Assembly (NCBI GenBank): GCA_964427505.1
Contig: CAYRUO010000001.1
Coordinates: forward strand, 186,001-250,000
Source: Thermanaerothrix sp034436175
GTDB lineage: Bacteria; Chloroflexota; Anaerolineae; Anaerolineales; Anaerolineaceae
Length of the DNA stretch: 64,000 nucleotides
Direction: 5' to 3'
Shown here: positions 8,384 through 14,568 of the stretch, piece by piece
Layout: each line of letters opens with the position of its first letter
Numbering within the stretch: the first letter of the stretch is position 1
Translations under genes and position numbers: made by a program
Notes under the pieces: generated by a model
Told to the model about the DNA's origin: nothing
What the model saw: only the letters and a program-made list of their open reading frames with translations
Database searches by the model: none

Positions 8384-8566
8384 TGTAACGGATGTAACTC
8401 ATGTAACAGATGTAACAGATTTTGCTTATTGTTTACCCTTTCAGATATTCGTGAAGAAAAAAGTAGAAATTTAAGGGGAAAACAATACGGGAAAATCCGT
8501 TACAACCGTTACAACCGTTACACGCTTGCTGAGTATGCTTTTGCGGCTCCACACCATACTGAGCAA
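8384..8566. repeat. iteron-like region, candidate replication origin of the element
   Basis: Four copies of TGTAAC recur every 9 bp at 8384, 8393, 8402 and 8411. About 80 bp later the inverse word GTTACA recurs three times at the same 9-bp spacing (8499, 8508, 8517). The two arrays are therefore opposed. They are followed by an inverted pair of the 13-bp word at 8526-8538 and 8554-8566. The region lies between the ATPase and nuclease genes and is relatively AT-rich between the arrays. Spaced short repeats of this kind are typical of initiator-binding iterons. An alternative is a long RNA hairpin between the arrays. Confidence 0.7.
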
Positions 8567-8586
8567 CCTCAGGACAGGGGTGACAA

Positions 8587-8892
8587 ATGACCACATGGAA
8601 AAACGTTGAAAGGATAATTGCCAAACGGCTGAACGGGAAGCGGTTAGGCGCTACCGGGCAGGCTACCGCAGACGTGGTAAACGATTGGCTGAGCGTAGAA
8701 GTCAAGCACAGGAAGACACTGCCGCAATGGCTAAAAGAAGCGCTTGGTCAGGCCCGACATGGCGCAGGCGGGCGGTTGCCGATTGTCATTTTGCACGAAA
8801 GCGGCCAGCGGCATGCTGATGATTTGGTGCTGATGCGCATGGCCGATTTTGAGGACTGGTTTGGTGAGGTGAACGATGGACGTTCTGACTGA
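8587..8892 (+). CDS. PD-(D/E)XK-family nuclease, resolvase-like
   Basis: 101 residues, ATG 8587, preceded by AGGGGTGAC. The pattern of a small PD-(D/E)XK enzyme is visible: E8 in the first helix (VERIIAKRL), D33 in VVNDWLSV, then E38-x-K40 in VEVKHRK. A strand PIVILHESGQRHADDLVLMR and a terminal DFEDWF follow. Similar compact proteins occur in phages and integrative elements and are thought to act on DNA junctions or replication ends. It overlaps the following PrimPol gene by 17 bp, so the two are probably translated together. Resolution of replication intermediates is an inference; the catalytic triad is seen. Confidence 0.75.
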   Translation: MTTWKNVERIIAKRLNGKRLGATGQATADVVNDWLSVEVKHRKTLPQWLKEALGQARHGAGGRLPIVILHESGQRHADDLVLMRMADFEDWFGEVNDGRSD

Positions 8893-9727
8893 AGCAATCA
8901 AGTGGTTTGGCTTAGGGGTTTCGGTGATACCGGTGCGCAATCAGTCAAAGGTGGCGGCTATCCGCTGGCAAGCCTATCAAAATCGGCTACCGACACCCGA
9001 TGAGATTGTCCACTGGTTTGGGCGACCGCTGTTCAGGAATTACGGCGTCCTTTGCGGCAAGCGTCACGAGCAACCCGGCTATTTGGTGGTGCTGGATTTT
9101 GACGTTTTAGATGCCGGGGTGTCTTGGTTGCTCAGTATGGGATGGGTGACCTACACGGTGGCAACGGCGCGGGGGTTACACGCCTATTTTCTTACCGAAC
9201 AACCAGCTGAAACCGTCCACTTTGAGGGCGGGGATATTAAGGGTTCAGGGTATGTGCTTGGCGCGGGGAGCATTCACCCGAGCGGCGCGGTGTATAACGT
9301 CCTGAACGATGCGCCAATCTTGGGCGTTCGTTCTATTCGTGACGTGATGCCCGACCTGCCCGAACCGGTAAAGCGCGAACCTAAAACCTTCCCCATACTG
9401 AGCAAGCCAGAGCCCAAAGACGCATGGGAAGCCGCCGAGTATCAGCGTCCGAACCTGATTGAGACCATAAAAGCGCGGTTTTCGATATTGGATTTTCTGC
9501 CCGATTTGCACTTGCGAAAGACCAGCCAGAGCGGGCATTTGTGGATTACCCGATGCCCACTGCATGATGATCATACGCCGTCCATGTGGGTAGATACAGA
9601 GCACCAGATTTGCGGCTGTTTTGCCGGATGCAATAATCGGCGTCCGATGGACGTTATCAACCTGGCAGCGCAATTGTGGAACTGCTCTAACGCTGAAGCC
9701 ATAGATCGGCTTCGGCAGATGCTTTGA
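8876..9727 (+). CDS. bifunctional DNA primase/polymerase (PrimPol) with CHC2-type zinc domain
   Basis: 283 residues, ATG 8876 with GGTGAGGTGAAC upstream, overlapping the nuclease gene. Residues 1-160 form a prim-pol domain: catalytic D74-x-D76 in VVLDFD, H102 in GLHAYF, and the family loop GGDIKGSGYVLGAGSIHPSG (118-137). After a linker, residues 205-265 look like the DnaG CHC2 zinc-binding domain: CPLH (C227, H230), TPSM, then C248 and C252, with extra C246. The second cysteine pair is CxxxC, not the usual CxxC. There is no fused helicase; the separate ATPase upstream would supply it. The protein should synthesise primers and possibly extend DNA on the element's origin. Domain recognition is strong; polymerase activity is not shown by sequence. 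Confidence 0.88.
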   Translation: MDVLTEAIKWFGLGVSVIPVRNQSKVAAIRWQAYQNRLPTPDEIVHWFGRPLFRNYGVLCGKRHEQPGYLVVLDFDVLDAGVSWLLSMGWVTYTVATARGLHAYFLTEQPAETVHFEGGDIKGSGYVLGAGSIHPSGAVYNVLNDAPILGVRSIRDVMPDLPEPVKREPKTFPILSKPEPKDAWEAAEYQRPNLIETIKARFSILDFLPDLHLRKTSQSGHLWITRCPLHDDHTPSMWVDTEHQICGCFAGCNNRRPMDVINLAAQLWNCSNAEAIDRLRQML

Positions 9728-9751
9728 AATTCGTCAAGCGGAGTGGGAGCG

Positions 9752-9985
9752 ATGACCGATATTACATTTCGACAATGGCTAAAACTCCAACGGTGGCGTG
9801 ATGACCTAGTGGGCGACCTTGCCCGTGACTTGTTAGATGATCCTTGTGCAAAACGCTTGCGCACGGTTGGCAGTATCCGGCGTCATATTCTGTATGCTCA
9901 TAAACCTTGCGTGGGTGCAGTAGAAGCGCTGGATGCTGCAATTGCCGAGTATTTGACGCGCGATGTTGCGACCAATGAAGACTGA
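9752..9985 (+). CDS. small helical protein, YozE/SAM-like
   Basis: 77 residues from ATG 9752, which has GGGAG upstream; an in-frame GTG lies 9 bp earlier. The pattern FRQWLKLQRWRDDLVGDLARDLLDDP, then a variable part and a final helix ALDAAIAEYL, resembles the YozE sterile-alpha-motif-like family of tiny bacterial proteins of unknown function. It follows the PrimPol gene by 24 bp and overlaps the next small gene. A role in replication or protein contact can only be guessed. Confidence 0.5.
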   Translation: MTDITFRQWLKLQRWRDDLVGDLARDLLDDPCAKRLRTVGSIRRHILYAHKPCVGAVEALDAAIAEYLTRDVATNED

Positions 9986-10205
9986 AGCCGATTTCGTTTT
10001 TCGCCTGGCCGGGGTGCGTGACCCGTTCGCTGATGATAATCCTTACCTGGCGGCGTTTATGGCGTTGAAGATACCCGAACGCAAGCATATTGCGCACCAG
10101 GTAGTTTTGCTGTGCGCCACAATTGAAGGGCTTGACCCACTTGGCGCGCTGGAACTTCTAGCAAAGGTTTCGCCGTACGTAGGGGCGGCTTCTAAGTTTA
10201 CTTGA
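9963..10205 (+). CDS. small hypothetical protein of the element
   Basis: 80 residues from ATG 9963 (MLRPMKTEADF); a second in-frame ATG at 9975 would give 76. The reading frame overlaps the end of the preceding gene by 23 bp, consistent with a coupled operon. The sequence is helical with a hydrophobic stretch HIAHQVVLLCATIEGLDPLGALELLAKV. No family is recognised. It is the last rightward gene. The 170 bp after it hold a near copy of the 13-bp word (10255-10267) and a G/C hairpin near 10236-10256, before the convergent minus-strand gene. Confidence 0.5.
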   Translation: MLRPMKTEADFVFRLAGVRDPFADDNPYLAAFMALKIPERKHIAHQVVLLCATIEGLDPLGALELLAKVSPYVGAASKFT

Positions 10206-10375
10206 CCACTAACTTTTGCTAACACTGCGCCTATTGGGGGAAACGCAGCCCCCCCCATACGGAGCAACGAAAGCCCGACAAATGACGACCCGCCCAAAAA
10301 GCGGCCCAAAATGGCCTTCTAGACGCACGTAGAGCCGCGATTTTGGGGTAGGGCGATATTCCTGACCTGGTGCGG

Positions 10376-10738
10376 CTAATCGGCGGTTTTATAAGGACTC
10401 TCAACGTGAATCATAGAATTGCCGAATTCGCCGCCGTGCTTCCAAATGTGAATCGTCAGCCGACCCACGCATTCAATGAAGTCCGCCACGGTGTCATAAG
10501 GTGTTGTGCCGCCCTTGGCCGCCAGGTAGAGCACATAATAAATCCAGATGAAATCATCAAAGAAATCCTTGAGCGAATCGGGCAAATGCTTGGCAATCAG
10601 GCTTTGGGCCTCTTCCAGTAGCACTTCGACAAATTCGGGCTGAACACCCAGGAATTCAGGCGTCAGGCTGGCCGTGACCCTTTCAAAGTGTTCGGGCTTT
10701 TGTGGGGTGGGGTTGGTCTTGCCGTTGGACTTGGACAT
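10376..10738 (-). CDS. unknown protein encoded convergently in the element (possible cargo)
   Basis: 120 residues from the ATG at 10738, chosen because GGAGGT lies just upstream; an in-frame start 16 codons earlier lacks a site. The first ~20 residues are polar (MSKSNGKTNPTPQKPEHF). The rest looks globular and acidic, with EFVEVLLEEAQSLIAKHL, an aromatic helix DDFIWIYYVLYLAAKGG and VADFIECVGRLTIHIWK. No family is recognised. It lies 56 bp downstream of the recombinase on the same strand, so they may be co-transcribed, and it is opposed to the replication operon. It could be excision control, immunity or cargo; nothing in the sequence decides. Confidence 0.6.
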   Translation of the reverse strand: MSKSNGKTNPTPQKPEHFERVTASLTPEFLGVQPEFVEVLLEEAQSLIAKHLPDSLKDFFDDFIWIYYVLYLAAKGGTTPYDTVADFIECVGRLTIHIWKHGGEFGNSMIHVESPYKTAD

Positions 10739-10794
10739 GGGAGACCTCCATTTGGGGTGAAAAATAGGTTCTGATTTATTGGGCAAATCAGAAT

Positions 10795-11715
10795 TTATTG
10801 CTTCAGTCGGTCTATCGGGCTGGCTTTCTGATGTGCGGCTACCAAATCACTGTCCAGCCACTGAATATATTGGCGCGTGGTGCTAATATCCGCGTGACCC
10901 ATAAGCATTTGGACACTGACCAAATCCATGCCGTTCTGGAGCGCCAGCGTGGCAAAGGTGCGCCGTAAAGCATGCGGGCCAACCCGAAAGCCGACCTTTT
11001 TGGACAGACGCGCCAGCAACGCCGATAGGCCGTAAACCGTGAGCCGTTGCCCGTCTTTGGTTTGAAAGGCCGGGGCTTCAGGCCGTTGGTCAGGGCAGGT
11101 ACGCCAGTAACGCAAGAGGTAACGCCGCGCCGTTGCGCCAATGAGGCTGATGCGGTCTTTTTTGCCCTTGCCCTGCCAGACTTTGACCAGCCCGGTTTTC
11201 AGGTCAATGTCCTGGCGGTTGAGATTGACTACTTCCTGGCGGCGCAGGCCCGAATCCACGATAAAGGCCACTATTGCGCCTTCACGCACATCCGCCGCTT
11301 TCATCACCCTGGCCACCTGGTCAGCCGTGAGGAACGGAAGCCGCTTTTGGCGCACCTTGGGCATGTCAAAAGTGACTGGCTGGGGAAGGTAGCCCTCTTT
11401 GTGCCAGAAGCGGAGCAGGGTGCGGATGGCGCGGGCGTGGCCGTTCAAATACCAGTCGGATTTGTTGGCATAAAGGGCGAGATACTGCCGCACGTGGCGG
11501 GCGGTTATTTGGTCGGGTGAGGTAATGCCCTGATTTTCTAGCCAGGCGATGAACTTGCCAAGCGTCCATTGGTAATTTGCGAGCGTCCTGGCGGTGCACT
11601 GGAGCGCTTGACGGGACAAGATGAAATCCGTCCAGGCGTCACGCAAGGCAACGGAGGCAATGTTAAAAGATTGAGATTTGAGGGCTGAGATTCGCTTATC
11701 TTTGGGTGAGGACAT
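10795..11715 (-). CDS. tyrosine recombinase/integrase of the tRNA-Gly element
   Basis: 306 residues from the ATG at 11715; a GTG 12 bp upstream is possible. The N-terminal ~110 residues form a SAM-like core-binding domain (RTLANYQWTLGKFIAWLE). The catalytic domain has R158 in SGLRRQE, a Lys-rich turn KGKKDR, H248-x-x-R251 in HALRR, H274 in MGHADISTTRQY and the nucleophile Y283. All active-site residues are present, so the enzyme should be functional. It lies directly inside the right attachment site and is transcribed in the same direction as the tRNA, away from it. Its ribosome site (AGGTGG) is inside a hairpin (11720-11747), so read-through from the tRNA may be attenuated or its translation masked. 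Confidence 0.93.
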   Translation of the reverse strand: MSSPKDKRISALKSQSFNIASVALRDAWTDFILSRQALQCTARTLANYQWTLGKFIAWLENQGITSPDQITARHVRQYLALYANKSDWYLNGHARAIRTLLRFWHKEGYLPQPVTFDMPKVRQKRLPFLTADQVARVMKAADVREGAIVAFIVDSGLRRQEVVNLNRQDIDLKTGLVKVWQGKGKKDRISLIGATARRYLLRYWRTCPDQRPEAPAFQTKDGQRLTVYGLSALLARLSKKVGFRVGPHALRRTFATLALQNGMDLVSVQMLMGHADISTTRQYIQWLDSDLVAAHQKASPIDRLKQ

Positions 11716-11719
11716 AAAG

Positions 11720-11747
11720 ACCGCCACCTGTGGTTTTTAGTGGCGGT
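11720..11747 (-). terminator. hairpin between tRNA-Gly and the integrase, overlapping the integrase ribosome site
   Basis: ACCGCCAC (11720-11727) pairs with GTGGCGGT (11740-11747). On the minus strand the 3' arm contains AGGTGG, the ribosome-binding sequence of the integrase, and is followed by CTTT just before the ATG. On the plus strand the hairpin is followed by TTTT. It may replace the displaced tRNA terminator and at the same time hold integrase expression down. Confidence 0.5.
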
Positions 11748-11769
11748 TTTACGGGGGCTTTTGCCATAT

Positions 11770-11815
11770 AGAGCGGGCGACGGGATTCGAACCCGCGAAT
11801 CTCAGCTTGGAAGGC
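11770..11815 (-). repeat. tRNA-proximal attachment site (within intact tRNA-Gly)
   Basis: This is the second copy of the 46-bp direct repeat. Here it completes the tRNA gene, so the element restores a functional 3' end on integration. The crossover should fall within these 46 bp. Confidence 0.93.
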
Positions 11816-11843
11816 TGATGCCTTACCCCTTGGCCACGCCCGC
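11772..11843 (-). tRNA. tRNA-Gly (anticodon TCC)
   Basis: 72 nt on the minus strand. Acceptor GCGGGCG pairs with CGCCCGC, followed by discriminator T. D arm GGCCAAGGGGTAAGGC, anticodon stem TCAGC/GCTGA with loop CTTCCAA (anticodon TCC), and T arm with GGTTCGAATCC are all present. CCA is not encoded. It is the integration target of the neighbouring element and is reconstituted intact. Confidence 0.97.
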
Positions 11844-11855
11844 ATTTGTATAATA

Positions 11856-11884
11856 ATTCTAATCGGCGCCTGCGCTGTGGTCAA
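11856..11884 (-). promoter_or_regulatory. promoter of tRNA-Gly(TCC)
   Basis: On the minus strand TTGACC, a 17-bp spacer and TAGAAT (11856-11861) lie 12 bp upstream of the mature tRNA 5' end. This is the correct distance for a direct start a few bases before the tRNA. Confidence 0.75.
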
Positions 11885-12088
11885 GGAATCGCGCCCCAAA
11901 TCGGATGACCCTATACCGATCCCAGATATCCTTGACAGCCCGATACCCAATATACCTGATTACGGTCGAGTGCATTAGATAATGAGAGCCGCGTCGCAAC
12001 CCGCCAGCCGTTCCTTTTATAGGGTATAATTTGCGCGGAACACGAAATCGTGAGATTTGAAACCTTTGGTATCTAAGGAGTAGCAAGG

Positions 12089-13150
12089 TTGGCGATTAAC
12101 CCCTTGAATTGGCTTTTGGGCTTGTTTTCCCTGGATATTGGAATTGATCTGGGGACGGCCAATACGCTCGTCAACGTTCGTGGTAAGGGGATTATCATCA
12201 ACGAGCCCTCGTGGGTAGCCGTTGATAAACGCACCAAAAAACCGCTCGCGATTGGCTTGCAAGCCAAAGAAATGGTGGGGCGCACTCCCACCAATGTTAT
12301 TGCTATTCGCCCTTTGCGTGATGGGGTGATCTCGGAGTTTGACATCACCCAAGCTATGTTGGGCTATTTCATTGGTAAGGCGCACCAGCAAACCATTGTT
12401 CCCATGCCGCGCCCGCGTGTGGTGGTGGGGATTCCCTCGGGAGCAACCGAGGTAGAAAAACGCGCGGTGTATGATGCCGCGATGGCGGCAGGCGCGCGGG
12501 AGGCTTACCTGATTGAGGAGCCCAAAGCAGCTGCACTTGGGGCAGGTCTGCCTGTCGCCGACGTGCGGGGAAGCATGATTGTGGATATCGGAGGTGGAAC
12601 GACCGAAGTGGCGGTGCTCTCGATGGGTGGGGTGGTTGTATCTCGTTCCTTACGGGTAGCAGGGGATGAGATGGACCAGGACATCATTCAATATATCCGC
12701 AACAAGTACAATTTACTCATCGGTGAGCGCATGGCCGAACAGGTCAAAATCAACATCGGATCGGCATATCCACTGCCCACCGAAAAAACGATGGTGGTGC
12801 GTGGGCGCAACCTAATCAATGGTCTCCCCGAATCGGTTGAGGTGTCTTCGGTGGAAATCCGCGAAGCCATTGCCGGCTCGGTGCAGGTCATTGTGGATAC
12901 GATTAAGGACGCTTTGGATGAAGCCCCACCGGAGATCGTCTCGGATCTCATGGAAACAGGGGTGTGCCTGGCCGGGGGTGGGGCTCAACTGCAAGGGTTA
13001 GCAGAACGCTTGACCGATGAACTCAACCTGCGCGTTTGGGTGGCTGAGGATCCAATGACGTGTGTTGCCCGTGGCACGGGGATTATCCTTGAAGACCTGG
13101 ATCGCTTTGCGGAGTTCCTGGTAGATATTGATCGCAACAGTCGAGGCTAA
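12089..13150 (+). CDS. mreB: rod shape-determining protein MreB
   Basis: 353 residues, TTG start with AAGGAG 9 bp upstream. Actin-fold motifs are clear: DIGIDLGTANTLV (phosphate 1), MIVDIGGGTTEVAVLS (phosphate 2) and a C-terminal GVCLAGGGAQLQGLAERL (adenosine loop). Length is usual for MreB. It polymerises on the membrane and directs lateral peptidoglycan synthesis with MreC, MreD, PBP2 and RodA. It is the first gene of the mreBCD-mrdA run. A TATAAT lies at 12025-12030 with a weak -35, leaving a leader of about 50 nt. Confidence 0.97.
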   Translation: MAINPLNWLLGLFSLDIGIDLGTANTLVNVRGKGIIINEPSWVAVDKRTKKPLAIGLQAKEMVGRTPTNVIAIRPLRDGVISEFDITQAMLGYFIGKAHQQTIVPMPRPRVVVGIPSGATEVEKRAVYDAAMAAGAREAYLIEEPKAAALGAGLPVADVRGSMIVDIGGGTTEVAVLSMGGVVVSRSLRVAGDEMDQDIIQYIRNKYNLLIGERMAEQVKINIGSAYPLPTEKTMVVRGRNLINGLPESVEVSSVEIREAIAGSVQVIVDTIKDALDEAPPEIVSDLMETGVCLAGGGAQLQGLAERLTDELNLRVWVAEDPMTCVARGTGIILEDLDRFAEFLVDIDRNSRG

Positions 13151-13204
13151 TCCGTTGGGAGCATCAGGGTTGGCAGGAAGGCAATTTGACGGTATCCTAA
13201 CCCC

Positions 13205-14050
13205 ATGAAAGCACTGGTATCGCGGTTTTGGCAGACCGCCTTTGTGCTGATCGTTGCCGGTGGGTTGATTCTTCTGGCGTTAAGCGGTTACCTGCAGCCT
13301 CTCTTACGAAGTGTGATGTCACCGTTAGTAGGGGTACAGCAGTGGATTTCAAGCCGCTATATTGCGGCTTATCAATTCTTAACGGCGCCGCGTGATATGG
13401 CAGCCCTGCAACAACGCAATTTTGAACTTGAGCAACAAGTGGCCGAATTGCAGGCACAGGTGATTGAATTACAACAGCAACTCCGCGAAGCCCAGGTCAT
13501 CTACGCCCTGCTTGATTTTGCCCGTTCCCATCCCCAGAATCAATATGTGGCTGCCAACATCATTGGCCGTGATCCGAGTCCTTTTCTTCATTATGTCATC
13601 ATTGATCGCGGCTCTGATGATGGGGTTCGCCATGGGATGCCGGTGGTCACAAATCAAGGGCTAGTAGGACGAGTTGATGCCGTTACTGCCGGCGCGGCGC
13701 GGGTGCAGTTGATCACTGACCCTAATGCGATTGTCAACGTGCGCCTTCAGAGCAGTAAGGTAGAAGGGCAAGTCCATGGTTCAGTGACCGGGGAGATAAG
13801 CCTGGAGATGATCCCCCAGGATACCGTGATTCAAGTAGGGGATTTGGTGTTGACCTCAGGTTTGGGCGGAACATATCCCCCTGACATCTTGGTTGGGCAG
13901 GTCAGCGACGTACGCAAACAACCCAATCAATTGTTTCAGACCGCGGTTGTACAGCCCGTGGTTGACTTTACCGCACTTCAGGCCGTTCTGGTGATTACGA
14001 ATTTCCGCCCGATTCAAATCGCGCCTCTGATTCCGACCCCCATCCCGTGA
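13205..14050 (+). CDS. mreC: rod shape-determining protein MreC
   Basis: 281 residues. One N-terminal membrane segment (about 10-30, TAFVLIVAGGLILLALSGYL) is followed by a coiled coil rich in Gln and Glu (about 62-97). The beta-rich MreC domain has FLHYVIIDRGSDDGVRHGMPVVTNQGLVGRV and LVLTSGLGGTYPPDILVGQV. It links cytoplasmic MreB to the outer face of the membrane and the wall synthases. It starts 54 bp after mreB and 8 bp precede mreD. Confidence 0.96.
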   Translation: MKALVSRFWQTAFVLIVAGGLILLALSGYLQPLLRSVMSPLVGVQQWISSRYIAAYQFLTAPRDMAALQQRNFELEQQVAELQAQVIELQQQLREAQVIYALLDFARSHPQNQYVAANIIGRDPSPFLHYVIIDRGSDDGVRHGMPVVTNQGLVGRVDAVTAGAARVQLITDPNAIVNVRLQSSKVEGQVHGSVTGEISLEMIPQDTVIQVGDLVLTSGLGGTYPPDILVGQVSDVRKQPNQLFQTAVVQPVVDFTALQAVLVITNFRPIQIAPLIPTPIP

Positions 14051-14058
14051 GGTAAAGG

Positions 14059-14568
14059 ATGTTAGCCGATTGGTTGGCTTTTCCATTATTGGGGGGGATG
14101 TTGATGATTCAAAGCGCGATAATCAGCCGCCTAACCCTATTGAATGGAAGTGGCGATCTGGTCCTGTTGGCCCTGATCGCGTGGGCTTTGCATGAACGCG
14201 TTCGATCTGCCTTGGCCTGGTTACTGGTAGGCGGCCTTTTGGTAGGGTGGGTTTCCGGACTGCCTTTATTAGTGCCTCTGGTTGGGTATGGGATGGTGGT
14301 GGCTCTGGCCAGGGTTATTCGCCGTCAGGTCTGGCAAATTCCCCTTCTGGCAATGCTTTTTGTCACGTTCTGGGGTACGCTGATTTATCATGCTTTGACG
14401 ATCGTCACACTGCAGTTTAATGGCACGTCCCTTACGTGGGCAGAAGCGCTCACCCATGTGACGTTGCCCAGTCTATTTCTTAATCTTATTTTTGCCTTTC
14501 CGGTGTATGCTTTGGTAAACGATCTGGCAAATTGGTTGTACCCAGAGACGGTGGTGAGACATGCATGA
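14059..14568 (+). CDS. mreD: rod shape-determining protein MreD
   Basis: 169 residues and almost entirely hydrophobic, with about five membrane segments (for example LVLLALIAWALHERV, ALAWLLVGGLLVGWVSGL, LFLNLIFAFPVYALVNDLANWL). Sequence conservation in MreD is low; the call rests on size, topology and position between mreC and the PBP2 gene. Its 3' end overlaps mrdA by 8 bp, so translation is probably coupled. Confidence 0.9.
   Translation: MLADWLAFPLLGGMLMIQSAIISRLTLLNGSGDLVLLALIAWALHERVRSALAWLLVGGLLVGWVSGLPLLVPLVGYGMVVALARVIRRQVWQIPLLAMLFVTFWGTLIYHALTIVTLQFNGTSLTWAEALTHVTLPSLFLNLIFAFPVYALVNDLANWLYPETVVRHA

Larger units (their letters stand above)
6068..11815. mobile_element. integrated element in tRNA-Gly(TCC), 5.7 kb
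   Basis: A 46-bp perfect direct repeat (6068-6113 and 11770-11815) matching the 3' part of tRNA-Gly bounds the segment; the repeat offset is 5702 bp. The tyrosine recombinase gene lies directly beside the intact tRNA copy, as is usual for tRNA-targeted elements. Inside are a ribbon-helix-helix protein, a P-loop ATPase, a PD-(D/E)XK nuclease, a PrimPol with zinc domain, small proteins of unknown role and an iteron-like region. No capsid, terminase, relaxase, type IV secretion or obvious defence gene is visible. It is best read as an integrative plasmid-like element or a satellite that relies on a helper for transfer. The repeat, tRNA target and recombinase are seen directly; the lifestyle is inferred. 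Confidence 0.93.

Noticed and set aside
8384..8522. CRISPR array
   Set aside because: Repeats are 6-9 bp at 9-bp period with no spacers; no cas gene is in the window. No CRISPR array was seen elsewhere.
8378..8590. 70-codon open frame (MMCNGCNSCNRC...) after the ATPase gene
   Set aside because: Its odd Cys-Asn repeats are just the 9-bp DNA repeats read in frame. There is no ribosome site and it overlaps the origin-like region.
10206..10375. Further gene between the convergent element genes
   Set aside because: 170 bp with a G/C hairpin and a near copy of the 13-bp word, but no open frame with a site.
6068..11815. Prophage
   Set aside because: No capsid, portal, terminase, tail or lysis gene. 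The PrimPol, ATPase and integrase alone do not show a phage.
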